A stretch of DNA of 64,000 nt from Blastococcus sp. HT6-4. GTDB taxonomy: Bacteria > Actinomycetota > Actinomycetes > Mycobacteriales > Geodermatophilaceae. The stretch lies in contig NZ_CP155551.1 of the NCBI RefSeq assembly GCF_039679125.1, positions 620,001 through 684,000 on the forward strand, given 5' to 3'. The translations under genes were made by a program, and so were the position numbers. Of this stretch, positions 45,444-53,363 are shown piece after piece; positions within the stretch are counted from its first letter, which is position 1; the number at the start of each line of letters is the position of its first letter. A model generated the notes under the pieces. It did not search any database, was not told where the DNA came from, and was given only the letters and a program-made list of their open reading frames with translations.

Positions 45444-46154
45444 ATGGGATCGGGCGTGCTCTTGGCCGCTCTGGTCGTGCTGTGGTTCGTCGTGCTGGTG
45501 CCCATGGTGGTGACCCGCGGCGACGCGCAGGACGGCCGGGTGGGATCAGCCGACTCGGGTCGGACGCTGCAGCGACGCCGCGCGGTGGACCCGGGGCGGT
45601 ACGCGGAGACCGAGCGGGTCTCCATCGACCGCGAGGTGCTGCGCACCTCCGGTGAGCTGAAGGTGGACGTGCACGCGCTGCGCCGTCGGGTGCTGGGCGG
45701 TCTCGTGGTGCTGACGCTGGCCTCGCTCGTGGCCGCGCTGGTGCTGACGCCGTGGCTGTGGATCGCCCAGGGGCTGTTCACCGTCGCGACCGTGGGCTAC
45801 GTGCTGGTGCTGCGCAAGGTCGCGCGCCGTGAGCGGCTGGCCGCCCGCCGGGCCGCCCGCGCCGCGGCGCGGGCATCGATGCGGGCCCGCCCGGTCGCCC
45901 GCCCCGCGCCGGCCGAGCGGACCGCACCGCCTGCCGTGACCCACGAGACCGTCGCGCAGGAGGCGCTGCCGAGCCTGCCGCACCCCAGCGTCCCGCTGGC
46001 CCCGGTGCACACGTTGCGTCCGGGGCGGGTCGTGGCCGCGCGGAAGCCGGCACCCGCCGGCTGGCAGAACAGCGCCGTCGTCGGACTGGACGACGACGAC
46101 ATCGGGTTCGCCGACATCGACGAGTACCAGCCGGCACGGGTGGCCAACGCCTGA
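45444..46154 (+). CDS. sepX: Divisome membrane protein SepX/GlpR
   Basis: About 236 aa with one N-terminal helix (GVLLAALVVLWFVVLVPMVV), a basic segment, then a second pair of hydrophobic stretches near 85-125 (VLGGLVVLTLASLVAALVL and LWIAQGLFTVATVGYVLVL), an Arg/Ala-rich linker and an acidic C-terminus (GLDDDDIGFADIDEYQPARVANA cited as DDDDIGFADIDEYQP). Position after galU-glp-rimJ identifies it as SepX (Streptomyces) or GlpR, the membrane receptor of Glp in Corynebacterium, needed for septum formation. The acidic tail is a good partner-binding site. Start is uncertain: ATG 45444, or GTG at 45432/45435. Confidence 0.8.
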   Translation: MGSGVLLAALVVLWFVVLVPMVVTRGDAQDGRVGSADSGRTLQRRRAVDPGRYAETERVSIDREVLRTSGELKVDVHALRRRVLGGLVVLTLASLVAALVLTPWLWIAQGLFTVATVGYVLVLRKVARRERLAARRAARAAARASMRARPVARPAPAERTAPPAVTHETVAQEALPSLPHPSVPLAPVHTLRPGRVVAARKPAPAGWQNSAVVGLDDDDIGFADIDEYQPARVANA

Positions 46155-46167
46155 CCGGTCGGTCACG

Positions 46168-46210
46168 CGGCTCCTCCGGCCCCGCCCCGGTGGCGAGGTC
46201 GGAGGAGCCG
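46168..46210 (+). terminator. Hairpin after sepX
   Basis: CGGCTCCTCCG (46168-46178) pairs with CGGAGGAGCCG (46200-46210), 11-bp perfect stem, 21-nt loop, 13 bp past the sepX stop and 26 bp before tRNA-Ala. Confidence 0.5.
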
Positions 46211-46235
46211 GGCGGTAGTCTCTCTCGCAGCACTT

Positions 46236-46312
46236 GGGGCTGTGGCGCAGACCGGTAGCGCACCTCGTTCGCATCGAGGGGGTCAGGGGTTCAAATCCCC
46301 TCAGCTCCACCA
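46236..46312 (+). tRNA. tRNA-Ala(CGC)
   Basis: Acceptor GGGGCTG pairs with CAGCTCC (one G-T), anticodon arm CCTCG-TTCGCAT-CGAGG gives anticodon CGC (codon GCG), T arm AGGGG-TTCAAAT-CCCCT, CCA encoded at 46310-46312. It lies at the edge of an accessory segment. Confidence 0.97.
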
Positions 46313-46325
46313 GCACAGCGGTCGG

Positions 46326-46361
46326 CGCCGCCGGGGATCGTTCCCCGGCGGCGTTGTCGTT
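46326..46361 (+). terminator. Rho-independent terminator of tRNA-Ala
   Basis: CGCCGCCGGGGA (46326-46337) pairs perfectly with TCCCCGGCGGCG (46342-46353), TCGT tetraloop, followed by TTGTCGTT. The strongest terminator-like structure in the window. Confidence 0.8.
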
Positions 46362-46448
46362 GGTGCGTCGATCGGGGCACTGGGGTACCTTGGCCCGCTA
46401 CGCTGCCCGGGCGAAGCGGCGCACGGCGCCCCACGAGGAGGCGGATCC

Positions 46449-47093
46449 ATGGCGAAGGCACCGGTGGACGCCCCGGCAGGGTCGCCGCGTGCGCGTGGCC
46501 GAGCCGGCGACAGCGCCGCCACCCGGCAGCTGATCATCGAGGTCGCCGCCCGCGAGTTCGGCGAGCGCGGGTACGCCGCGACATCGCTGAGCGACATCGT
46601 CGCGGGCACCGGCATGACCAAGGGCGCCCTCTACTGGCACTTCGCCTCCAAGGAGAGCGTCGCGGTCGCGGTCGTCCTCCAGATGTTCGAGACCTGGCCG
46701 GTGATGCTGCGCGAGGTGCTGGGTGCGCACGACGACGCGCTCGACGCCCTGGTGGCGATGACGTACGTGGCGGGGGAGCAGTTCGCCCGGGATCCTGTCG
46801 TGCGGGCGTCCAAGCGGCTGATGAGCGAGCTGCCGCCCGAGGCGCTGGCGAAGCTGCCGCAGCCCTACGTGGGCTGGCAGAACGCACTCACCCAGCTGAT
46901 CACCGATGGGCAGCAGCGTGCCCAGATCAACCCCCAGGCCGACCCGGTGGGCACCGCGCAGGTGATCGTGGCGAGCTTCTTCGGCATGCAGCAGGTCTCG
47001 CAGGAGCTCAGTGCCCGGCGGGACCTCGTCGGCCGGCTCGACGCCTTCTGGGCGCTGGTGCTCCCGCAGTTGCGGCCCGTACCCCTGGTCTGA
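46449..47093 (+). CDS. ScbR-like gamma-butyrolactone receptor (TetR family)
   Basis: 214-aa TetR-type repressor. The DNA-binding part (about 25-72) has TSLSDIVAGTGMTKGALYWHF, cited as TSLSDIVAGTG and MTKGALYWHFASKE, the exact style of ScbR/ArpA receptors. The ligand domain has VRASKRLMSE and PYVGWQNAL with Trp143, which aligns by context with the tryptophan that lines the butyrolactone pocket in ArpA-type receptors. ATG at 46449 has GAGGAGG with 7 nt spacing. It ends 3 bp from the stop of the convergent AfsA-like gene, so it likely controls and responds to that enzyme's product. Pairing and pocket are inferred. Confidence 0.85.
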   Translation: MAKAPVDAPAGSPRARGRAGDSAATRQLIIEVAAREFGERGYAATSLSDIVAGTGMTKGALYWHFASKESVAVAVVLQMFETWPVMLREVLGAHDDALDALVAMTYVAGEQFARDPVVRASKRLMSELPPEALAKLPQPYVGWQNALTQLITDGQQRAQINPQADPVGTAQVIVASFFGMQQVSQELSARRDLVGRLDAFWALVLPQLRPVPLV

Positions 47094-47096
47094 CCG

Positions 47097-48032
47097 CTAC
47101 GTCGCGGCGACGACGCGGCCCCGGGCGACCGGCCCGGCCGCCTGGCTGATCGTGACGTCCACCGCCGGCCGGTCCGCGGCCCCGTCCGCGGGCTCGGTCC
47201 CCACCCACGTGGCGGTGCCCAGTTCGGCGAACCGGCCGAACGCGATGTCGATGCCCGACAGCCGGGGTCCGGGGCCCACGAGGTCGGTCCGGGCGGCCGC
47301 GGCCCGCAGCGCGGCGTCGATGAGCAGCATGCCGGGGAGGTGGTCGACCTCGTGGTCGAAGAACGTCGGATCGGTGCGGTCGACCAGCAGGCGTGACCGG
47401 ACCACCCCGTCGGTGCGACCCGTGACGCCGGCGTCCCGGGGGCCCGGGACGCGTCCCCCGGTGGCGGCCGGACGCGTCCGTGCGGCCGCGCGGAGCCGCT
47501 GGTAGGCCGGGAGGGGAGCGCAGGAGAAGTGCGCTTCGGCGGTGGCCCACCGGGTCGACCCGCACCAGACCTCCACGGTCAGCGCCGCCCCCGACGGGCG
47601 GCCCGCTCGGTACCGGGGCGCCGGCTCGAGGAGGGTCACGGTGCGCGTGGGCTCCGTGGCCCGGAGGTCGGCCACCGGAGCGGCCAGCCGGGTGGCGATG
47701 CGGTGGAAGATGAACTGCTCGCCCAGCGGGACGCCGAGGTGCCGGTGCGCGGTGCAGAGGCCCGCCTGGCGGATGCTCTCCACGAGCAGCAGCAGGTGCC
47801 CGGCCGTGCCGGGGCGCCGGTCGTAGAGCCGGTGGTCGCCCGGCCACCGCGCCGCCACCGCCACGAGCTGGGGGTCGACCGAGGCCAGACCGGTCACCAG
47901 CACCTCGGCGGCGGCCCGCTTGTGCACCAGCTCGCGGTCGACGGCCGACCAGTTCGCCCGGCCGGTGCGGGGCGCGTGGCCGCCCGCCGGTGCGTCGTGG
48001 TCCGGCCGGGCCGGTGGGGTGGTCCGGGTCAT
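47097..48032 (-). CDS. AfsA/ScbA-like gamma-butyrolactone biosynthesis protein
   Basis: 311 aa with two hotdog-fold AfsA repeats. The first (about 33-120) has VHKRAAAEVLVTG, LLLVESIRQAGL and VPLGEQFIFH; the second (about 205-300) has DRTDPTFFDHEVDHLPGMLL and IDAALRAAAAR, followed by IDIAFGRFAELGTATWV. AfsA-type enzymes condense a beta-ketoacyl-ACP with dihydroxyacetone phosphate, the key step to the autoregulator. ATG at 48032 has GGGAGAG 5 nt upstream; in-frame starts further out are not favoured. Its only signalling partner here is the convergent ScbR-like gene. Accessory reductase or phosphatase genes for completing the lactone are not in the window. Confidence 0.88.
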   Translation of the reverse strand: MTRTTPPARPDHDAPAGGHAPRTGRANWSAVDRELVHKRAAAEVLVTGLASVDPQLVAVAARWPGDHRLYDRRPGTAGHLLLLVESIRQAGLCTAHRHLGVPLGEQFIFHRIATRLAAPVADLRATEPTRTVTLLEPAPRYRAGRPSGAALTVEVWCGSTRWATAEAHFSCAPLPAYQRLRAAARTRPAATGGRVPGPRDAGVTGRTDGVVRSRLLVDRTDPTFFDHEVDHLPGMLLIDAALRAAAARTDLVGPGPRLSGIDIAFGRFAELGTATWVGTEPADGAADRPAVDVTISQAAGPVARGRVVAAT

Positions 48033-48163
48033 GGCGTCTCTCCCGTGCTCGCCTCGCGGGACCGGCGCCGCCCACCGAAGGGGGTCCGGTGTCGTGGGTG
48101 CAGTGTGAGCCAGACCACGTCGGTACGGGGCCGGCAGACGCACGGCGTCCCTGGGTGCGGAGG

Positions 48164-48570
48164 GTGAGCGACCCCGGTCCGCACCCGCCCGGCGCGGGCG
48201 AGGGAGACCACCACGGAGCCCCGGCCGGCCGCGTCCCGACCAGGCTGGCCGTGAGCGCCACGCTGCACTGCCTCACCGGCTGCGCCATCGGGGAGGTGTG
48301 GGGGATGGTCATCGGTACCGCGCTCGGCTGGTCCGACGGCGCCACCATCGCGCTGGCGTTCCTCTTCGGCTACTCGCTGACGATCGCGCCGGTCCTGCGC
48401 TCGGGGCTGCCGCTGCGGGCCGCGGTGCAGATCGCTCTGGCGGCCGGACCGGCGTCACCGCTGTTCGGGGTGCGCTGACCTTCGCGCTGGCGGTCGCCTT
48501 CCTGGTCACCGTGCCGGTCAACCGCGCGCTGATCGGCCGCGGCCTGGTGCACGCCCGTCGTCCACCGGTA
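48164..48570 (+). pseudogene. Broken DUF4396 membrane protein gene
   Basis: The N-terminal half reads SATLHCLTGCAIGEVWGM and VIGTALGWSDGATIALAF, typical of DUF4396 proteins, then GYSLTIAPVLRSGLPLRAAV. Near 48460 the expected PLFWGAL reads PLFGVR-stop because one base (the T of TGG) appears missing; the continuation TFALAVAFLVTVPVNRALIGRG is found in the next frame. A further stretch of about 25 residues that family members have before PLFW also seems absent. No stop occurs in the shifted frame before 48735. Function unknown, gene inactive as read. Opposite strand to pmt and tail to tail with it. Confidence 0.7.
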
Positions 48571-48623
48571 CCACTGAGCCGTCCGCCGGGGGCGGGACTT
48601 CGCGCCCGGCCCCGGCTCGACGG

Positions 48624-50165
48624 TCAGAACCAGGAGGCGAACCACATGCGGTCGAGCCATTCCCCGTGCGAGAGCGGCTGGCCGGTGAGCACGGGCCAGA
48701 AGAAGACGAAGGTGGCCGCCACGACCGCCACGTAGCCGCAGGCCGCCGCCAGGCCCAGCCGGCGGCGGCCGGCGGCGGCGTCCGGGGGGCCGACGACGTC
48801 CTGCAGGACCAGGGCGACGGCGAGCACGAAGAACGGCAGCGCCGGCGCCACGTAGAACATGAACATCGTCCGGTCCGCGTCCACGAACCAGGTCAGCCAG
48901 CCCGCGGCGATCCCGACTGCCACCGTCAGCGCGGCCGGATCCCGTCGCGCGCCGATCCGCCAGAGCAGCCACAGCGCCGCCGGGGCGAACGCCAGCCACA
49001 GCGTCGGCGTCCCGACCATGAGGATGTACCGGACCACCTGCTCGCCCGCGGAGTCGGTGAGGCCCTGCGGGTTCCAGAGCAGGATCGGCCGCCCGTTCAC
49101 CAGCCACGACCACGGCCCGGACTCCCACGGGTGCGGGCTCGACAGCTCGCTGTGGAACCGCAGCCACTCGGCGTGCTGGTGCCACAGCGACCGCAGCGCG
49201 TCCGGGATCCACGGGAACGCGGTGTCGGGGTTCTGCTGCGCCCATGCCCTGCCCTGCGAGGTCTCCCCGAGGAACCAGCCGGTGAAGCTCGCGAGGTAGG
49301 TGAGCACGGGAACGGCGGCCAGCGCCCACAGCGCCCCCGGGAGGCCGCGGCGCACCGTCGTCCCGGTGGGCCCGGGCACGCCGGCCTCGCGCCAGGTCGC
49401 CCGGTCCCAGAACAGCGACAGGATCGCGAAGAAGGCCAGGAACCAGATCCCGCTCCACTTCACCGCGCAGGCGCAGCCGAACAGGAAGCCGGCCGCGATC
49501 CGCCATCCGCGGGGGCCCAGCCGGAACCCGTGGACGGGGACCGGGCGCGCCGTGCGCACCCGCGCCCGCACCACGTCCCGGTCCACCACCAGGCACGCGA
49601 CCGCGCCCAGCACGAAGACCTGCAGGAAGACGTCGAGCAGGCCGATGCGGGAGAGCGTGAACGCGAAGCCGTCGACGAGCAGCAGGACCCCGGCGAACAG
49701 CCCGACCAGGGTCGATCCGGTCAACCGGCGGGCCAGCCGGAAGAGGACGACGACGGCGACCGAACCGGCCACCGCCGACGGGAACCGCCAGCCGAACGAG
49801 TCGTAGCCGAACAGCCCCTCGCCGGCGGCGATCAGCCACTTGCCCAGCGGCGGGTGGACGATGAACGTGTATCCGCGGTTGTACTCGTGGCCCCAGGTGA
49901 GCAGCTCCTCCGCCTGGGGCGGGTAGTACGCCTCGTCGAACAGCAGCTCCCGGGGGTAGGCGAGCCCCCACAGCCGGGTGGCGAGGGCCAGCGCTCCGAG
50001 GACGGCGGCGATGATCCACGCCGTCCGGCGGTCGTCGGGCAGCCGGACGACGTCCCGGCGGGGCCGTGGCGGGCGCCGGCGGCGCGCCCGCGGAGCCGGC
50101 CGGGAGTGCCGGTGCGCGGGGTCCCGCGGGTCCTGGTCCGCCCGCTCGGGTGCCAGCACCGCCAT
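48624..50165 (-). CDS. pmt: Protein O-mannosyltransferase (Pmt)
   Basis: 513-aa polytopic membrane enzyme transferring mannose from polyprenyl-phosphate-mannose to exported proteins. LLFDEAYYPPQAEELL (around 74-89) holds the catalytic Asp-Glu pair; VHPPLGKWLIAAGEGLFGY and SRIGLLDVFLQVFVLGA are conserved loops; HPWESGPWSWLVNGRPIL is the family's luminal motif. About ten hydrophobic helices follow a basic cytoplasmic N-terminus. ATG at 50165 is 53 bp from the divergent rsmI start. Same divergent pair as Rv1002c-Rv1003. Many mannosylated proteins are exported lipoproteins, of which this window has at least one candidate. Confidence 0.93.
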   Translation of the reverse strand: MAVLAPERADQDPRDPAHRHSRPAPRARRRRPPRPRRDVVRLPDDRRTAWIIAAVLGALALATRLWGLAYPRELLFDEAYYPPQAEELLTWGHEYNRGYTFIVHPPLGKWLIAAGEGLFGYDSFGWRFPSAVAGSVAVVVLFRLARRLTGSTLVGLFAGVLLLVDGFAFTLSRIGLLDVFLQVFVLGAVACLVVDRDVVRARVRTARPVPVHGFRLGPRGWRIAAGFLFGCACAVKWSGIWFLAFFAILSLFWDRATWREAGVPGPTGTTVRRGLPGALWALAAVPVLTYLASFTGWFLGETSQGRAWAQQNPDTAFPWIPDALRSLWHQHAEWLRFHSELSSPHPWESGPWSWLVNGRPILLWNPQGLTDSAGEQVVRYILMVGTPTLWLAFAPAALWLLWRIGARRDPAALTVAVGIAAGWLTWFVDADRTMFMFYVAPALPFFVLAVALVLQDVVGPPDAAAGRRRLGLAAACGYVAVVAATFVFFWPVLTGQPLSHGEWLDRMWFASWF

Positions 50166-50171
50166 GCGGTC

Positions 50172-50177
50172 AGGGTA
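50172..50177 (-). promoter_or_regulatory. -10-like hexamer of pmt (leaderless arrangement)
   Basis: TACCCT on the minus strand ends 6 nt before the pmt ATG at 50165. Confidence 0.45.
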
Positions 50178-50218
50178 GGTGGCGCACCCGCCCGCGCGGT
50201 CGTGACAGGCTCGTCGGC

Positions 50219-51058
50219 GTGAGCGGACGGCTGGTGCTGGGTGGGGCGCCCCTGGGGCAGCCCGGGGACGTCGGGCCGCGGCTGCGCGCGGCGATGGCGT
50301 CGGCCGACGTCCTGGCGGTCGAGGACACCCGCCGCCTGCATCGCCTCGCCACCGACCTCGAGGTGACGCTGACCGGTCGCGTGGTCACCTTCCACGAGTC
50401 GGTGGAGCGCGCGCGGCTGCCTGGGCTGATGGTCGCGCTGGCCGAGGGCCGGACGGTGCTGCTGCTCACCGACGCCGGGATGCCGTCGGTCTCCGACCCC
50501 GGGTACACGCTCGTGCGGGCCGCGATCGACGCCGGCGTCGAGGTGACCTCGGTGCCGGGGCCGTCGGCGGTGACCACGGCGCTGGCGGTCTCGGGCCTGC
50601 CGGTGGACCGCTTCTGCTTCGAGGGCTTCCTGCCGCGCAAGGGCGGTGAGCGGCGGTCGCGGTTCGCCGGGCTGGCCGACGAGCGCCGCACGATGGTGTT
50701 CTTCGAGTCGCCGCACCGGCTGGCCGATGCGCTGGCCGACGCGGCGTCCGTGCTCGGGGACGACCGGCCGGCCGCGGTCTGCCGCGAGCTGACCAAGACC
50801 CACGAGGAGGTCCGCCGTGGCGGGCTCGCCGAGCTGGCCGCCTGGGCCGCCGACGGTGTGCGCGGCGAGATCACCCTCGTGGTGGCCGGCGCGCCGGAGC
50901 GGGCCGTGGAGCTGACACCGGCGGAGCTCGCGGCCGAGGTCGCCGCGGAGGAGGCGGCGGGCGCAACCCGCAAGGACGCCATCCGGGCGGTCATGGAGCG
51001 CACGGGCCTCCCGCGCCGCACCGTCTACGACGCCGTCGTCGCCGCCAAGTCCCGCTGA
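50219..51058 (+). CDS. rsmI: 16S rRNA (cytidine-1402-2'-O)-methyltransferase
   Basis: 279-aa tetrapyrrole-methylase-fold enzyme modifying C1402 in the ribosomal decoding centre. AAMASADVLAVEDTRRL (around 25-41), LLTDAGMPSVSDPG, SVPGPSAVTTALAVSGLP and GFLPRKGGER are the family blocks, and the protein ends with a basic tail containing RTVYDAVVAAKSR. GTG at 50219 is chosen because homology starts there, although longer in-frame reading exists upstream. Divergent from pmt. Mycobacterial homologue Rv1003. Confidence 0.94.
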   Translation: MSGRLVLGGAPLGQPGDVGPRLRAAMASADVLAVEDTRRLHRLATDLEVTLTGRVVTFHESVERARLPGLMVALAEGRTVLLLTDAGMPSVSDPGYTLVRAAIDAGVEVTSVPGPSAVTTALAVSGLPVDRFCFEGFLPRKGGERRSRFAGLADERRTMVFFESPHRLADALADAASVLGDDRPAAVCRELTKTHEEVRRGGLAELAAWAADGVRGEITLVVAGAPERAVELTPAELAAEVAAEEAAGATRKDAIRAVMERTGLPRRTVYDAVVAAKSR

Positions 51059-51076
51059 GCCCGCCGCCGGTGGTGA

Positions 51077-51136
51077 GGCATAGGAGGCTTTGCCTGCAGT
51101 TTTCGCCCCTGATCCGTATGCATAGGTTCCTATGCC
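51077..51136. repeat. Palindromic repeat A of the DUF559 unit (60 bp)
   Basis: Begins GGCATAGGAGGCTTTGCC and ends GCATAGGTTCCTATGCC. It aligns over its full 60 bp with the reverse complement of repeat B at 52161-52220; about two thirds of the 24-nt middle also match by eye, so the two copies are in inverted orientation. It lies 12 bp after the DUF559 stop codon. The left arm is partly degenerate. Confidence 0.7.
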
Positions 51137-51147
51137 TGCGCGACCCG

Positions 51148-52071
51148 TCAGCTCACTCGCAGCTGCTCGAGGCGGGCGCGGTAGACCTCGAGCACCTTGG
51201 CCCGCACGCCCTCGGGGTCGCGGAGCACGTCGGCGTACGTGAAGCGGAGGACGACCCAGCCGAGTGCGGCGAGCTCCCGGTCACGGGCAAGGTCCCTGCG
51301 CCGATCCGCGGGCGAGGTGTGATGGTGTGCGCCGTCCAACTCCACAGCCAGCCTCACCTCCGGCCATGCCCGGTCCAGCCTGATCCGGCGTGTGGGTAGC
51401 TGCACCTGGTACTGGCCGGTGCTCGACGGCAGCGAGTGGTGGCGGAAGACGTTGAGGACGCCGTGGGCCTCGAGCTCGCTCCGGCAGCCGTCGGCGATGA
51501 GGTCGATGGTCTGCCGCAGCCCGCGCCGGCCGGCAACGTTCGGGCGCTCGGCAAGCGCCTCGGCCAGGTGCTTCGCAGTGACCAGCCCACGATTGCTCAG
51601 GTCCAGAGCCAGTGGACGACGTTCAACAGGCGGCAGCAAGGGCCACGAGTCGATGACCGTCCGGGGTAGTGCCGTGATGAGGAGACCGCGTCGCTGCACG
51701 CACTGAGCGGACTCAGGGTCGAAGCCGAGCCGTCGGTGTACCAGCAGGTCAGGTGCTCCGGCCCTCTTGATGCTCTGGTCCACTGTCAGGTGGAGCGGCC
51801 GGTGGAGCGGGCGCAGTCCCCACACAGCCAGTGCGGTCGTGTGGCTCAGCGCCGCGACCGGCCCGGCGTGCATGAGCGCCGCCCGCAGGGTGGTCCCGTC
51901 GTCCTCGCCGCCGTCCCGCAGCCGGTAGACCCTGGGAAAGACCCGGACAAGGTGACGGCGGCCGATGTAGTTGTCGAGCACCTGGCGTGGAACGCGTTCG
52001 AGCAACTGCTGGCGCGTGGCCAACCCGCCGTGGTCGCGCACCGTGTCGCCGATGACCTGCCGCCAACCCAT
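51148..52071 (-). CDS. DUF559 (Vsr-like) protein with AbiEi-like N-terminus
   Basis: 307 aa. Residues 1-95 resemble the winged-helix AbiEi antitoxin N-terminal domain (GGLATRQQLLERVPRQVLDNYI cited as GGLATRQQLLERVP, HLVRVFPRVYRL, ALSHTTALAVWGLR). Residues 225-300 are a DUF559/Vsr-like PD-(D/E)xK nuclease fold: VRLAVELDGAHHHTS with Glu244 and Asp246, DLARDRELAALGWVVLRFT and YADVLRDPEGV. ATG at 52071 is the start of homology. It is enclosed by inverted palindromic repeats at 51077 and 52161. Function unknown; an antitoxin-nuclease hybrid, regulator or repeat-handling enzyme are all possible. Confidence 0.8.
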   Translation of the reverse strand: MGWRQVIGDTVRDHGGLATRQQLLERVPRQVLDNYIGRRHLVRVFPRVYRLRDGGEDDGTTLRAALMHAGPVAALSHTTALAVWGLRPLHRPLHLTVDQSIKRAGAPDLLVHRRLGFDPESAQCVQRRGLLITALPRTVIDSWPLLPPVERRPLALDLSNRGLVTAKHLAEALAERPNVAGRRGLRQTIDLIADGCRSELEAHGVLNVFRHHSLPSSTGQYQVQLPTRRIRLDRAWPEVRLAVELDGAHHHTSPADRRRDLARDRELAALGWVVLRFTYADVLRDPEGVRAKVLEVYRARLEQLRVS

Positions 52072-52160
52072 GAGCGAAGCTTCGCCGGTTCGATCCCTCG
52101 CTCGGTCGCGATGACGCAATCTGTGGACAACGCGGGGCTTGGCCGCCAAGGAGGGCGGGC

Positions 52161-52220
52161 GGCATAGGAAGCTATGCCTATGGATACGGGGGCAGAACCG
52201 TAGGCATAGCTTCCTATGCC
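52161..52220. repeat. Palindromic repeat B of the DUF559 unit (60 bp)
   Basis: Arms GGCATAGGAAGCTATGCC (52161-52178) and its exact complement (52203-52220) form a perfect 18-bp inverted repeat with a 24-nt loop. Each arm is itself a small hairpin (GGCATAG, GAAG, CTATGCC). A further partial copy GCTTCCTATGCC lies at 52225-52236. Located 89 bp upstream of the DUF559 start. Confidence 0.75.
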
Positions 52221-52253
52221 CTCTGCTTCCTATGCCCGCCGCACCCGGCCGGG

Positions 52254-53363
52254 TTACAGCCAGCCGTTGCGCTTGAAGCCGCGGTAGAGCAGCACGATGG
52301 CGGTCAGGATGACGAGCAGCACCGCCGGGTAGCCGTAGTCCCACCGCAGCTCGGGCATGTAGTCGAAGTTCATCCCGTAGATGCCGGCGATCGCGGTCGG
52401 GACGGCGATGATGCCGGCGTAGGCCGAGATCTTCCGCATGTCCTCGTTGTCGGCCATCGTCGTCCGGGCCAGGGAGGCCTGGAGGATCGACGTGAGCAGT
52501 TCGTCCATCCCGCCGACCTGGTCCCGCACCCGGATGGCGTGGTCGAGCACGTCGCGGAAGTAGGACCGCATGGGGTCGGGGACGACGCCGACCGGCCGTT
52601 CGGCGAGCGTCTGCAGCGGCACCTCCAGGGGGGAGACCGCCCGCCGCAGCGACATCAGCTCCCGCTTGAGCTGGTAGAGCCGGCCGATGTCGTCGGTGCG
52701 CTCGGGGCTGAACACCGAGGCCTCCAGCTCCTCGACGTCCTCCTCGACCGCGCGGGCGACCTCCACGAACGTGTCGACGACGAGGTCGGCGACGGCGTAG
52801 AGGACCGCGGACGGGCCCAGGCACAGCAGCTCCCGCTGCTCCTCCAGCCGCTGCCGCAGGTGCGCCAGCCCCCCGTGCTCGCCGTGCCGGACGGTGATGA
52901 CGTGCCGGGGGCCGAGGAAGATCATCACCTCGCCGGTGTCCACGACGTCGCTGGTCGCGGTGAGCTGCTCGTGCTCGACGTAGGTGGCCGTCTTGAGGAC
53001 CATGAACAGGGCGTCGTCGTAGCGCTCCAGCTTGGGCCGCTGGTGGGCGTAGACGGCGTCCTCCACGGCGAGCGGGTGCAGGTCGTACCGCTCGGCGATC
53101 GCCCCCAGCTCGTCCTCGGTCGGGGCGTAGAGCCCCAGCCACACGAACCCGCCCCGTTCCTCGGCCACCCGCAGCGCGTCGTCGGGGGAGACCTCCTCCT
53201 GGCGACGGCCGTCGACGTAGACCGCGCAGTCGATGATCGCGTCGCTCCCGGGCCGCCGGGTGGGCGCGCGGTGCTGCCGGCCGGCCGGCTGCGGGCGCAG
53301 GGTCGGCGGTGTGCCGGGCGCCAGGTCCAGCGGCGCAACCGGCGGGGTGTCCCCGGTACTCAT
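52254..53363 (-). CDS. corA: CorA-family magnesium/cobalt channel
   Basis: 369-aa pentameric channel for Mg2+ uptake. A Pro-rich N-terminal tail of about 40 residues precedes the cytoplasmic funnel domain (AIIDCAVYVDG, YDLHPLAVEDAVYAHQRPKLE cited as YDLHPLAVEDAV). TM1 ends in the selectivity motif YGMNFDYMPEL with GMN at 330-332, TM2 is PAVLLVILTAIVLLYRGF and the tail is KRNGWL. ATG at 53363 has AGGAGAGG 7 nt upstream. The leader (53364-53450) has an M-box-like segment, see separate entry. Confidence 0.95.
   Translation of the reverse strand: MSTGDTPPVAPLDLAPGTPPTLRPQPAGRQHRAPTRRPGSDAIIDCAVYVDGRRQEEVSPDDALRVAEERGGFVWLGLYAPTEDELGAIAERYDLHPLAVEDAVYAHQRPKLERYDDALFMVLKTATYVEHEQLTATSDVVDTGEVMIFLGPRHVITVRHGEHGGLAHLRQRLEEQRELLCLGPSAVLYAVADLVVDTFVEVARAVEEDVEELEASVFSPERTDDIGRLYQLKRELMSLRRAVSPLEVPLQTLAERPVGVVPDPMRSYFRDVLDHAIRVRDQVGGMDELLTSILQASLARTTMADNEDMRKISAYAGIIAVPTAIAGIYGMNFDYMPELRWDYGYPAVLLVILTAIVLLYRGFKRNGWL

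Noticed and set aside
46313-48623. Prophage or integrative element at tRNA-Ala
   Set aside because: No integrase and no copy of the tRNA 3' end was found at the far side, so only a general accessory insert is supported.
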